A DNA stretch of 34,300 bases from an uncultured Opitutia bacterium (GTDB taxonomy: Bacteria > Verrucomicrobiota > Verrucomicrobiia > Opitutales > UBA953). Positions 17,387 to 24,066 of this stretch are shown piece by piece. The position numbers and the translations under genes were made by a program. The notes beneath the pieces are model-generated. The model worked only from the letters and a program-made list of their open reading frames with translations. It was not told the origin of the DNA and searched no databases. Numbering within the stretch: position 1 is the first letter of the stretch; every line of letters starts with the position of its first letter. Location of the stretch: contig CAIPVK010000141.1 of NCBI GenBank assembly GCA_903868455.1, positions 1-34,300 of the forward strand. The letters run 5' to 3'.

Positions 17387-18298
17387 TTACGCCGCCGAGG
17401 CGGCGCCCGCCAACTCGATCAACAGGCTGATGCAGCAGCAGCAGGCGCAGAAGACCGCGAACAGGAGGAGCTTGGCGCCGAGCGCCCGCCAGAAGCCGCA
17501 CTGAAGGGCATGACCCAGGGCGCGGACCTGTAGGATCAGGAAGGCGAGCTGGAGAAGAAGACCGAGGAGGAGGCTACCGCCGGGCGAGACGAGGCCGAAG
17601 GCCGAGATCACCAGCGACAGCGGGAGAATGCCGGCGAACAGCCAGGTGAAGCTCAGCATCTCGGCCGAGGCCGCGCGCTCCACCGGGACCTTGACCCCGA
17701 AGAGGCGGAGCAAGGGCCACTGCACGAGGCCGAGGAGGGCGACGAGAAGGGGCAGGATAGCCAGGACGCAGGTGACGCCGCAGAGCATCGCGATGGCACC
17801 CGGGGCATCGGGGTCGTTGGCCTCGGCCTCGAAGCCCTCGCGCATGCCGGCGGCGACGTCGGGATTGAAGGACTCGGCGAGCGTGACGAGGACCTCGCGC
17901 TGGAGGGGCTCGACCGTCTGGTTGAGAAGGATGAGCCCGAGCAAGGGCAGCAGACCGACGAGGAGGGCCAGGTAGGCGCCGCCGAGGGAACGGCCGAAGC
18001 CGAGCTTGGCGGCGGCGAGCTCCGCGGGACGCAGGACCATCATCCAGATGCCGCGCAGGACCGAGCCGAGCGAGGGGCGCGTCTCCCACTCGATGCCGGC
18101 GAGCCCGGCCTCGTCGACCTTGGCGAAGGCGGTGACGGACCCGAACTCCGGCCACTCAGCGAGGGGCGTCCAGGCGCCCATGCCGGCGCGCCAGGCGAGG
18201 TCGGAGCCGCGGAAGCGACCCTCGGTCAGGCCGGCGCGCACCTCATCGGGTGAGAACACACCGAGGGCCGAGCCATCGCGGGCGACGTGAATTTCCAT
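17387..18298 (-). CDS. GYF-domain (DUF4339) multi-pass membrane protein B
   Basis: Residues 1-50 form a GYF_2/DUF4339 domain: MEIHVARDGSALGVFSPDEV then a Trp-containing stretch ending WTPLAEWPEF. GYF-type domains usually bind proline-rich peptides; the bacterial DUF4339 form is of unknown partner. The remaining 250 residues hold several hydrophobic segments resembling Yip1-type membrane proteins. The last segment contains a run of cysteines (CACCCC) encoded by repeated GCA on the plus strand near 17430-17450. The 303-residue protein is a paralogue of the gene immediately upstream (18308-19120), which has the same layout. GAGGA lies 8 bases before its ATG. Function unknown. Confidence 0.85.
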   Translation of the reverse strand: MEIHVARDGSALGVFSPDEVRAGLTEGRFRGSDLAWRAGMGAWTPLAEWPEFGSVTAFAKVDEAGLAGIEWETRPSLGSVLRGIWMMVLRPAELAAAKLGFGRSLGGAYLALLVGLLPLLGLILLNQTVEPLQREVLVTLAESFNPDVAAGMREGFEAEANDPDAPGAIAMLCGVTCVLAILPLLVALLGLVQWPLLRLFGVKVPVERAASAEMLSFTWLFAGILPLSLVISAFGLVSPGGSLLLGLLLQLAFLILQVRALGHALQCGFWRALGAKLLLFAVFCACCCCISLLIELAGAASAA

Positions 18299-18307
18299 AA
18301 GGCATCC

Positions 18308-19120
18308 TCAGACGAGGCGCATCGTGAAGGCGAGCACGACCAGCAGGAGCGCGCCGAGGGCCGCGAAGGCCACGACCCCGGCGGCCAGGGTCAGCGCCAC
18401 GCCCACCCGCGGGCGCGAGGCCCCGTGGGCGGAGGCGAGCCCGGCCATCGCGCAGCCGAGGCCCCAGGGGCCGGCGAGGATGCCGAGGAAGGGGATGGCG
18501 AGGAGCAGGTTGGCCGAGCCGCCGACGTAGTTGAGCACCCGGAAGGTCGACCTCCAGCCGGCGGCCCCGGCGCCCACAAGGCGGAGGAAGCCGTGGAGGT
18601 AGAAGGCCGCGAGGAAGGCGCCGCCGAGCACGAGCACCGGCGTGGCCAGGGCCCAGAGCCCGAGGTAGCCGAGGATTGTGACCCATTCGGGCAGGAGCTC
18701 CCTGGTGAGCAGGCGCGCCTGCTCCCAGTAGGGGCGGACGAGCCAGTGCGCCCAGCCGAGGCCGAGGAGGTTGGCGAAGGTGGCGAGCAGGAGGTGCCAG
18801 GCGAGGGGCGGACCGAGGCGGAGGGGCTCCGGAGAGGGCGCGGGCGCGAAGGCCGCGGACGGCGCGAGCAGGGTGCGGCGGAGCGTGGGCAAGAGGGCGA
18901 CGTGCCAGCGGCGCGACGGGTCCTCCCAGGCGAGGGGCTCGGAGCGCGGAAGGACGCCGGCGACCCAGGGCCGGGCGCGGAGCGGGGCCCAGGCGGGCTC
19001 GCCCGGCGACCACGAGAGGTCGGACGGCCGGAACCGCCCGTCCGCCAAGCCCGCGAGGACCTCGCCCTGGGCGTGGATGCCGAGCGAGGCGCCGTCGCGC
19101 GCGAGATGGAGGGGCTCCAT
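18308..19120 (-). CDS. GYF-domain (DUF4339) multi-pass membrane protein A
   Basis: The 270-residue protein starts MEPLHLARDGASLGIHAQGEV and continues to WAPLRARPWV, aligning with the GYF_2 domain of its neighbour and fixing the ATG at 19120. The C-terminal half has about four or five membrane segments with the glycine-rich pattern of Yip1-like proteins. Its start is only 9 bases beyond the 3' end of mature tRNA-Arg, and those 9 bases (CCCCTTTCC) hold no ribosome site. The gene is therefore either read from a longer precursor or left with an almost leaderless mRNA after tRNA cleavage. Gene B starts 9 bases downstream. Confidence 0.83.
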   Translation of the reverse strand: MEPLHLARDGASLGIHAQGEVLAGLADGRFRPSDLSWSPGEPAWAPLRARPWVAGVLPRSEPLAWEDPSRRWHVALLPTLRRTLLAPSAAFAPAPSPEPLRLGPPLAWHLLLATFANLLGLGWAHWLVRPYWEQARLLTRELLPEWVTILGYLGLWALATPVLVLGGAFLAAFYLHGFLRLVGAGAAGWRSTFRVLNYVGGSANLLLAIPFLGILAGPWGLGCAMAGLASAHGASRPRVGVALTLAAGVVAFAALGALLLVVLAFTMRLV

Positions 19121-19129
19121 GGAAAGGGG

Positions 19130-19204
19130 CGAGGGGGGCGGGACTCGAACCCGCGACCGGCGGTTTAGAAAACCGCTGCTCTAATCCGGCTGAGCTACCC
19201 CCTC
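19130..19204 (-). tRNA. tRNA-Arg(TCT)
   Basis: A complete cloverleaf can be folded: acceptor GAGGGGG (19204-19198) with CCCCCTC (19137-19131), anticodon stem GCGGT/ACCGC around loop TTTCTAA (anticodon TCT, reading AGA), and T arm GCGGG/CCCGC with loop TTCGAGT. The discriminator is G at 19130. CCA is not encoded: the following bases are CCCC. Confidence 0.96.
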
Positions 19205-19210
19205 CTAGGT

Positions 19211-19248
19211 CCGCAGGTTGCGCGGGCGGAGGGAGGGCGCAACGGCGG
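19211..19248. other. Hairpin between folE2 and tRNA-Arg
   Basis: GTTGCGC (19217-19223) and GCGCAAC (19237-19243) pair perfectly around a 13-base loop; CCGC and GCGG extend the stem across small bulges. No T-run follows on the minus strand, so a classical terminator is unlikely; a processing or stability element is possible. Confidence 0.45.
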
Positions 19249-19253
19249 AAAGT

Positions 19254-20213
19254 TCAGCAGACGAGGTCTCTGAAGGCCTGGAAGTCGGCGGGGAGGCCGG
19301 AGGGCAGGCCCTTGTTGATCACCGAGACGGCGTCGTGGGAATGCAGGGACTCGAGGTGGGAGCAGGCCACGACGAAGTCGCGCACGCGGCCGTCGGCGTC
19401 GAGCTGCTCGTAGACCAGGCGGGCGGCGTCCTCCACGAACTTCGGGTAGGCGCCGTTGAGCTCGGCGAAGGCCTGCTCGTCCTCGCGCTTCACCATGACC
19501 TGGGTCTCGGTCTGGAGGGCGGCGAGGCAGAGCTCCTGGATGTCCTCGACGGACAGCGGCTTGCCGGGGTGGCTCTCGACGATGACGCGGGCCTTGGAGC
19601 GCTGGGAGTGGGGGATGCCGTAGACCTGGCGCACCTCGCGGGCGTGCTCGGTCAGGTCGGCCGAGCAGGGGCAGGCCGAGGAGTAGACGAAGTCGAAGTG
19701 CGTGCGGCGCTGGTAGCGGTCGAGGTCGTCAAGCCCGCCCTCGAGGACGACGCGGTAATACTGCCAGCCCTCGAGGCCGGAGCGGAGCGAGCGCTGGAGG
19801 ATCGGGTAGCGGAACTCGACGAGCAGGCGCGCGCGGCTGCAGCCCATCTCCCGCTTGTAGCGGAGGAGGATCTCCTCGAGGAGGGCGTGGTCGAGGGGGC
19901 GGTCCTTGAAGTCGTAGAAGGTCCGCAGGATGCGGGACATGTTGATGCCCTTGAGGTCGGCGGCGAGGGAGACGGTGCCGGTCACCGAGCACTCGAGGGT
20001 GTGGACCTTGCCGTCGCGCGAGCGCACGGCCATGGGCAGGCGGAAGCCGGAGATGCCGACGTGCTGGATGGGGACGTTGGCGCCCTGGATGAGGGAGGCG
20101 TCCGTGTTCTGCACGTCGGGGAGGCCGGCGCGGTAGGCGGCGTCGGAGCGGAACTGACGGTCGTAGGACCGGCTCAGGCCGTCGGCGCGTCGGGCGGAAG
20201 TCTGCTTGCTCAT
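19254..20213 (-). CDS. folE2: GTP cyclohydrolase FolE2 (type IB)
   Basis: FolE2 makes 7,8-dihydroneopterin triphosphate from GTP, feeding folate and queuosine synthesis; it is the metal-flexible alternative to FolE. With the ATG at 20213 the protein has 319 residues. Recognisable elements are the conserved N-terminal region with NVPIQHVGISGFRLP, the catalytic CPCS (181-184) and GIPHSQRS (199-206), equivalent to the family's G-x-x-H-N-Q-R-S. Another ATG at 20222 would add three residues. A still longer frame reaching 20333 is an artefact, because it translates tRNA-Thr. The 59 bases between tRNA-Thr and the gene are very C-rich and lack a Shine-Dalgarno. Zinc-limited expression is known for FolE2 in other phyla; no operator is visible here. 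Confidence 0.96.
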   Translation of the reverse strand: MSKQTSARRADGLSRSYDRQFRSDAAYRAGLPDVQNTDASLIQGANVPIQHVGISGFRLPMAVRSRDGKVHTLECSVTGTVSLAADLKGINMSRILRTFYDFKDRPLDHALLEEILLRYKREMGCSRARLLVEFRYPILQRSLRSGLEGWQYYRVVLEGGLDDLDRYQRRTHFDFVYSSACPCSADLTEHAREVRQVYGIPHSQRSKARVIVESHPGKPLSVEDIQELCLAALQTETQVMVKREDEQAFAELNGAYPKFVEDAARLVYEQLDADGRVRDFVVACSHLESLHSHDAVSVINKGLPSGLPADFQAFRDLVC

Positions 20214-20272
20214 TCGACCCATGAGGGGAGGAGGAAGGGTTGGGGGGGCAAGCGGGAGGGGAACTTCGCCGG

Positions 20273-20348
20273 TGGAGCCGCTTGTCGGACTTGAACCGAC
20301 GACCCTCTCATTACGAATGAGATGCTCTACCAACTGAGCTAAAGCGGC
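20273..20348 (-). tRNA. tRNA-Thr(CGT)
   Basis: Acceptor GCCGCTT (20348-20342) pairs with AAGCGGC (20283-20277); the anticodon loop TTCGTAA sits between CTCAT and ATGAG and gives CGT, reading ACG. The T loop is TTCAAGT. Unlike the neighbouring tRNA-Arg, CCA is encoded (20275-20273). It precedes folE2 on the same strand by 59 bases. Confidence 0.97.
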
Positions 20349-20375
20349 GTACCGGGAAGGGGTCGGAGGTTGCCG

Positions 20376-20409
20376 AGCCGCCGAGGGGGAATCAAGCCTC
20401 TTGGCGGCT
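20376..20409. other. 13-bp hairpin in the gap upstream of the CvpA-like gene
   Basis: The arms AGCCGCCGAGGGG (20376-20388) and CCTCTTGGCGGCT (20397-20409) pair over 13 positions with two G-T wobbles around an 8-base loop. On the plus strand TTCTCC follows. It lies 40 bases before the CvpA-like ATG and 27 bases before tRNA-Thr on the other strand. It could be a leader structure or a block to transcription antisense to the tRNA. Confidence 0.45.
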
Positions 20410-20449
20410 TTCTCCTCGCCTCCGAGGGCGGAAAATCGGAAAAAAGCGC

Positions 20450-21235
20450 ATGGATTCGTGGACCTGGGCCCAGGCGCTGGCGATGGCCGCGTTCGTCCTT
20501 TGCCTCATCCTCGGCGCCCGTTCCGGCTACCGGCGCGGGCCGTTGCGGCAGTTGGCCGCCCCCTTGGCGGCGATCGGCGCCTTGGCGCTCGGGGCGTGGC
20601 TCGGGCCGGACTTGGGGCACGCCTGGCTCGGGCAGGTCGGGGTGCCTTGGATTCTGCGCGGGCCGGCCGGCTTCCTAACGGCCGCCCTCCTCTCGTGGCT
20701 GGTCCTGCTGTTCATAATCTGGAGGGCGGGCAAGCCGATCGCCGAGACCGGCGAGTCGGAGAACCCCGTGATGGGGGCGATGGTCGGCTGCTGGACGGGC
20801 GGGTTGGCGTGGCTCGCGGTGATGACCGCCTGGGGCCAGCACGCGGCCTGGGAGCGCGAGCTCCAACCCCGCCCCGCCCCGGCGCCGAGCGCGCTGGGGG
20901 AGATCGCCCAGCTGCCGGGGCTGGATTGGATAGGCTCGATGGAGGCCTGGCCCGAGACCCCCCGGGAAATCGTGAGGGCCGGGCGCAAGGTCATGGCCGA
21001 CCCTGCGGCCAACCGGCGACTGATGGATAACCCCCGGGTCAGGGCCCTCGCCTCGCACCCGACCTTCTACACAGCCTGGGGCGACCCGGAGGTGAAACGC
21101 CTCACCCGGAGCGGGGACTACCTCGCCTTGTTGGACCACCCCAAGGTGGAGGCCTTGCTGGCCGACGAGTCGTTTCAGCGGGAATTGGCGGCCTTCGACC
21201 TGCTGGGGGCGCTGAAAAAGGCCCTTGGTGAATAA
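20450..21235 (+). CDS. CvpA-like inner-membrane protein
   Basis: The 261-residue protein has an N-terminal half with four likely membrane segments. The motif GARSGYRRGPLRQLAAPL after the first segment is typical of the CvpA family (G-x-x-x-G-x-x-R-G). CvpA proteins are linked to envelope homeostasis and to colicin V production in E. coli; no activity is known. The C-terminal half (about 130-261) is soluble, helical and polar and includes DPAANRRLMDNPRV, RALASHPTFYTAW and LLDHPKVEALLADESF. These are three similar short helical units with D/N-x-P/H-P motifs, an addition beyond the simple CvpA domain. GGAAAAAAGCGC before the ATG may serve as ribosome site. Confidence 0.8.
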   Translation: MDSWTWAQALAMAAFVLCLILGARSGYRRGPLRQLAAPLAAIGALALGAWLGPDLGHAWLGQVGVPWILRGPAGFLTAALLSWLVLLFIIWRAGKPIAETGESENPVMGAMVGCWTGGLAWLAVMTAWGQHAAWERELQPRPAPAPSALGEIAQLPGLDWIGSMEAWPETPREIVRAGRKVMADPAANRRLMDNPRVRALASHPTFYTAWGDPEVKRLTRSGDYLALLDHPKVEALLADESFQRELAAFDLLGALKKALGE

Positions 21236-21312
21236 CTCCGGGCCAAAAAAGCCGCTTTTTATTGGCATCCGGCCCATCAACGGGCAGTCTTAAGACCTTA
21301 CCGCCTACCCCC
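21236..21312 (+). promoter_or_regulatory. Spacer before the YGF-repeat genes with imperfect dyad and C-rich leader
   Basis: An imperfect dyad with AAAAAGC and GCTTTTT (about 21242-21267) follows the CvpA-like stop and could act as a weak terminator. TTGGCA at 21262-21267 resembles a -35, but no good -10 sits at the right distance. The last bases before the ATG at 21313 (ACCGCCTACCCCC) lack G and any Shine-Dalgarno. Confidence 0.3.
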
Positions 21313-22167
21313 ATGAGGACTCTCCTTGCCTGCCTTCTCACCCTGACGCTCTCGGCGCAGGACAAGCCCGCCGCCGCTCCGGCTCCCGCGCCCGCCGCGG
21401 AAGCGCCCAAGGCCGAAACCCAGACCCTCGAGGTCCTCGAGATCCAGGGTCGTCGCCTCGCCAAGGTGCGCGACATCAAGAGCCCGGCCGAGTTCGAGGC
21501 CTTCCAGCGCGACGTGCAGTCCATCTCCAACGAGCGCCAGACCGCCGCCCAGACCAAGCAGCTCCTCGACCTCGCCCTGACCAGCCCCGAGAAGGAGGCC
21601 CGCCAGCGCCAGCTCGAGGGCCAGCTCAAGAAGCTCTCCGAGTCGAACCAGTCGATGAACAAGGCCTACGGCTTCGACCTCACCCGCCAGTACCTCGTCG
21701 TGCCCACCAAGGTCGGCGTCTACAAGGTGCTGACCGAGGACGAGTACATCAAGCTGGCGGCCACCGCCAACTTCGACAAGGCCACCATCGTCGAGGCCTC
21801 GGGCAAGAAGCTCCAGCAGCGCGGCACGGTGACCGGCGCCGTCGAGGTCGAGACCTTCCAGCTCCAGCTCAAGTCCGTCGGCGAGGCCCGCCAGCGCCTG
21901 CAGCAGCTCCTCGAGCTCCAGCCCAAGCTCACCAAGGAGGACGACAAGCGCAAGGTGGCCGAGGCCATCACGCGCGTGCAGAAGGACGTCAACGAGGCCG
22001 AGGCGGACTTCGCCAAGGCCAACGGCTACGCCTACAGCGACGCCCTCGCCACCCAGGTCGCCGAGGCCAAGCTCTACGTCCTGCTCTCCGACGAGGAGAA
22101 CAAGCAGATCGACAAGGCCGCCGCCGACGCGAAGGACGCCGCCAAGCCCGCTCCCGCGGCCAAGTGA
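21313..22167 (+). CDS. Exported two-repeat protein of unrecognised family (YGF repeat protein A)
   Basis: This 284-residue product starts at the ATG 21313 with a signal peptide (MRTLLACLLTLTLSAQ, cleavage near residue 16), followed by an Ala/Pro linker. Two copies of one unit of about 85 residues follow. Unit 1 (60-145) begins EFEAFQRDVQSISNERQ, continues with a charged coiled-coil helix, then KAYGFDLTRQYLV (117-129) and VYKVLTEDEY. Unit 2 (178-263) ends KANGYAYSDALA and LYVLLSDEEN. The same unit occurs twice in the next protein. Codons are strongly biased to C/G endings with GAG, AAG and CAG, suggesting high expression. The family was not recognised; it looks like an extracytoplasmic helical protein. 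The preceding C-rich leader has no ribosome site. Confidence 0.8.
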   Translation: MRTLLACLLTLTLSAQDKPAAAPAPAPAAEAPKAETQTLEVLEIQGRRLAKVRDIKSPAEFEAFQRDVQSISNERQTAAQTKQLLDLALTSPEKEARQRQLEGQLKKLSESNQSMNKAYGFDLTRQYLVVPTKVGVYKVLTEDEYIKLAATANFDKATIVEASGKKLQQRGTVTGAVEVETFQLQLKSVGEARQRLQQLLELQPKLTKEDDKRKVAEAITRVQKDVNEAEADFAKANGYAYSDALATQVAEAKLYVLLSDEENKQIDKAAADAKDAAKPAPAAK

Positions 22168-22198
22168 TTTCCAACCCCCAACCCCCTACCCTACGCCC

Positions 22199-23011
22199 AT
22201 GAGCACCACCGAGACCCCCGCCGCCGAGCAGAAGCGCCCCAAGGCCGAGCGCATCGCCCTCAACAACATGCTCTTCGAGAGCGTGCTGCACATGCAGAGC
22301 GCCCAGGCCCTCGACCAGTTCCGCAACCAATTCACCTCCCTGGCCAACCAAGTCCGCCAGCTGCAAGGCGTGGAGCAGCGCATCCAGGGCGCGCTGACCA
22401 CGGCGGAGAAGGATGCCCTCGCCAAGGTGCGAGAGCAGGAAATCCGCGACCTCCAGGGCAAGGACGGCCTCTTCCAGAAGGTCTACGGCTTCTCGGCCGT
22501 CGCCCTCGCCCAACGCCCCAACTTCATCCTCAACACCGTGGTGCGCCTGCTCACGCCGGTGACCGACGAGGAGCTGACCAAGCACCGCGAGAACAAGGAG
22601 TTCAAGGAGGAGGAGGTCGTCGTGCGCGACAGTTCCAAGCTGCTCCACGTCTCGACCCTTCGCGGCCCCGCCGTCCAGTCCTTCGAGCGCGACGTCAAGA
22701 TCATCCAGGCCAATCGGGAGGCCGCCGTCCAACTCCGCGCCCAGGCCGAGCGCCTGCCCGAGGGCGAGGACAAGACGAAGGCCCAGGAGGCCTTCGCCGC
22801 CGCCGAGAAGAAGCTCAACGAGGACAACGCCACCATGGCGAAAACCTACGGCTTCTCCCTCACCCGCAACTACGTCGCCGACATCCAGGCCGGCATCTTC
22901 TTCGTCGCCCTGACCAAGGAGGAGGCCGAGCGGGCTCTCGCCCAGCAGCAGGCCGAGGCCGGCGAGGCCCCCAAGGCAGAGGCCAAGAAGGAGAAGGCCG
23001 CCAAGGCCTGA
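22199..23011 (+). CDS. Two-repeat protein of unrecognised family, no signal peptide (YGF repeat protein B)
   Basis: The 270-residue product has the same unit twice. Unit 1 (about 36-127) holds ALDQFRNQFTSLANQ, a charged helix, KVYGFSAVALAQR (94-106) and LLTPVTDEEL. Unit 2 (158-243) begins AVQSFERDVKIIQANRE and continues to KTYGFSLTRNYVA (205-217) and FFVALTKEEAERAL. The C terminus is a Lys/Ala/Glu tail. Unlike the upstream paralogue it lacks a signal peptide, so the pair may act on two sides of the membrane. The ATG at 22199 lies 31 bases after the first gene, in a C-rich stretch (CTACCCTACGCCC) without a Shine-Dalgarno. A strong terminator follows the stop. No function can be assigned. Confidence 0.8.
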   Translation: MSTTETPAAEQKRPKAERIALNNMLFESVLHMQSAQALDQFRNQFTSLANQVRQLQGVEQRIQGALTTAEKDALAKVREQEIRDLQGKDGLFQKVYGFSAVALAQRPNFILNTVVRLLTPVTDEELTKHRENKEFKEEEVVVRDSSKLLHVSTLRGPAVQSFERDVKIIQANREAAVQLRAQAERLPEGEDKTKAQEAFAAAEKKLNEDNATMAKTYGFSLTRNYVADIQAGIFFVALTKEEAERALAQQQAEAGEAPKAEAKKEKAAKA

Positions 23012-23034
23012 TCCGGCTCCGGACCGCGAGACGA

Positions 23035-23062
23035 GGGCCCGCCGACCGGCGGGCCCTTTTCC
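23035..23062 (+). terminator. Rho-independent terminator of the YGF-repeat genes
   Basis: GGGCCCGCC and GGCGGGCCC form a perfect 9-bp stem around a GACC loop, followed by TTTTCCTT. It lies 24 bases after the stop at 23011 and ends 11 bases before the convergent exonuclease stop. Confidence 0.85.
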
Positions 23063-23072
23063 TTGCCCGGGC

Positions 23073-23975
23073 TCAGAAGAGCTCGCCCTGGGCCTTGGCG
23101 GCGCGCTCGGCGGCGCGGCGACGAGCGACCTTGGCGCTCGACTGCATGCCCATGGACTCGAGGTAGGCCTCGAGGGCCGCGGGGTCGCCGGCGCCGCGCT
23201 CCGCGGGATCGAAGGGGAAGTCGTCCTTGAAGCGGACGAGCCCGAGGTTGACGCGGATGCGGCCGGCCTCGGCCGCGACCTGCTCCCGGAAGCGGGCGGG
23301 CTCGAGCCGGTCGGCGGCGGCGAGCACGCCCTCGAGGGAGCCGTGCTCCTGCAGCCACTTCACGGCGGTCTTGGGGCCGACGCCGCGCAGGCCGGGGATG
23401 TTGTCCGAGGTGTCGCCGACCAGGGCGAGGTAGTCGGGGATGAGCGCGGGGGGCACGCCGAACTTCTCCGTCACGCCCGCGGCGTCGAGGCGGCGCCAGC
23501 CGAGGGCGGGGTTGGCGGTGGGCGGGGGCAGGAGCTGGGCGACGGGGCCGCCGACGCACTGGCCGAAGTCCTTGTCGGCGCTGACGATGACGACCTCGTG
23601 GCCGTCGGCGACGAGGCGCCTGGCGGCGGAGGCGAGGAGGTCGTCGGCCTCGACGCCGGAGATCTCCACCACGCGCGGCCCCATGAGCGCGGTGAGGCGC
23701 TTGAGCTCCGGGATCTGCAGCACCAGGTCGGGAGGGGTCTCGTCGCGCTGCGCCTTGTAGTCGGGAAGCGCGGCGAGGTGGCGGTCGGAGCCGCCGAGGT
23801 CGAAGAAGACGACGGTGCGGTCGGGCTTCTCGGCGTCCTCGATCGACCACAGGGTGCGCACCCAGCCGTGCAGGGCGCCGGTCGGGAAGCCGTCCGGCCG
23901 CCGCAGGCCGATGCGCTCCATCGCGAAGTGGCTGCGGAACGCCAGGTTGAAGCCGTCGACGAGCAGCCACCTCAT
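23073..23975 (-). CDS. Stand-alone 5'-3' exonuclease (PolA N-domain/FEN-like)
   Basis: From the ATG at 23975 the product has 300 residues, equal to the 5' nuclease domain of DNA polymerase I without the polymerase. Metal-site motifs are LLVDGFN (4-10), GVEADD (107-112), SADKD (132-136) and GDTSDNIPG (187-195), followed by the helix-3-turn-helix GVGPKTA (198-204). Such proteins remove 5' flaps or RNA primers; the E. coli paralogue ExoIX (xni) lacks some metal ligands, but the acidic residues here look complete. The C terminus is Lys/Arg/Ala-rich. A frame start at 24020 would run into the pilus terminator hairpin and is rejected. The gene appears monocistronic. Confidence 0.93.
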   Translation of the reverse strand: MRWLLVDGFNLAFRSHFAMERIGLRRPDGFPTGALHGWVRTLWSIEDAEKPDRTVVFFDLGGSDRHLAALPDYKAQRDETPPDLVLQIPELKRLTALMGPRVVEISGVEADDLLASAARRLVADGHEVVIVSADKDFGQCVGGPVAQLLPPPTANPALGWRRLDAAGVTEKFGVPPALIPDYLALVGDTSDNIPGLRGVGPKTAVKWLQEHGSLEGVLAAADRLEPARFREQVAAEAGRIRVNLGLVRFKDDFPFDPAERGAGDPAALEAYLESMGMQSSAKVARRRAAERAAKAQGELF

Positions 23976-24021
23976 GGCGCCATCATCCGCGGCGAGCCCG
24001 CGGCCGACCAGCCCAAACAAG

Positions 24022-24045
24022 GAGGCCCGCCTTTCGGCGGGCCTC
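24022..24045 (-). terminator. Terminator-like hairpin after the pilus operon
   Basis: GAGGCCCGCC (24022-24031) and GGCGGGCCTC (24036-24045) form a 10-bp stem with a 4-base loop. Read on the minus strand it follows the secretin stop by about 21 bases and is trailed by CCTTGTTTGG, a poor T-run. Termination is likely but may be incomplete. Confidence 0.65.
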
Positions 24046-24066
24046 GGTGTCGGGATCGCGCGGGGA

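Noticed and set aside
20214..20333. Upstream extension of folE2 into the tRNA
   Set aside because: The added residues (MVEHLIRNERVVGSSPTSGS) are a translation of tRNA-Thr(CGT); the conserved FolE2 N terminus begins at 20213 or 20222.
19130..20348. tRNA genes as integration sites of a genomic island
   Set aside because: No integrase, direct repeat of a tRNA end or change in composition is seen beside either tRNA.
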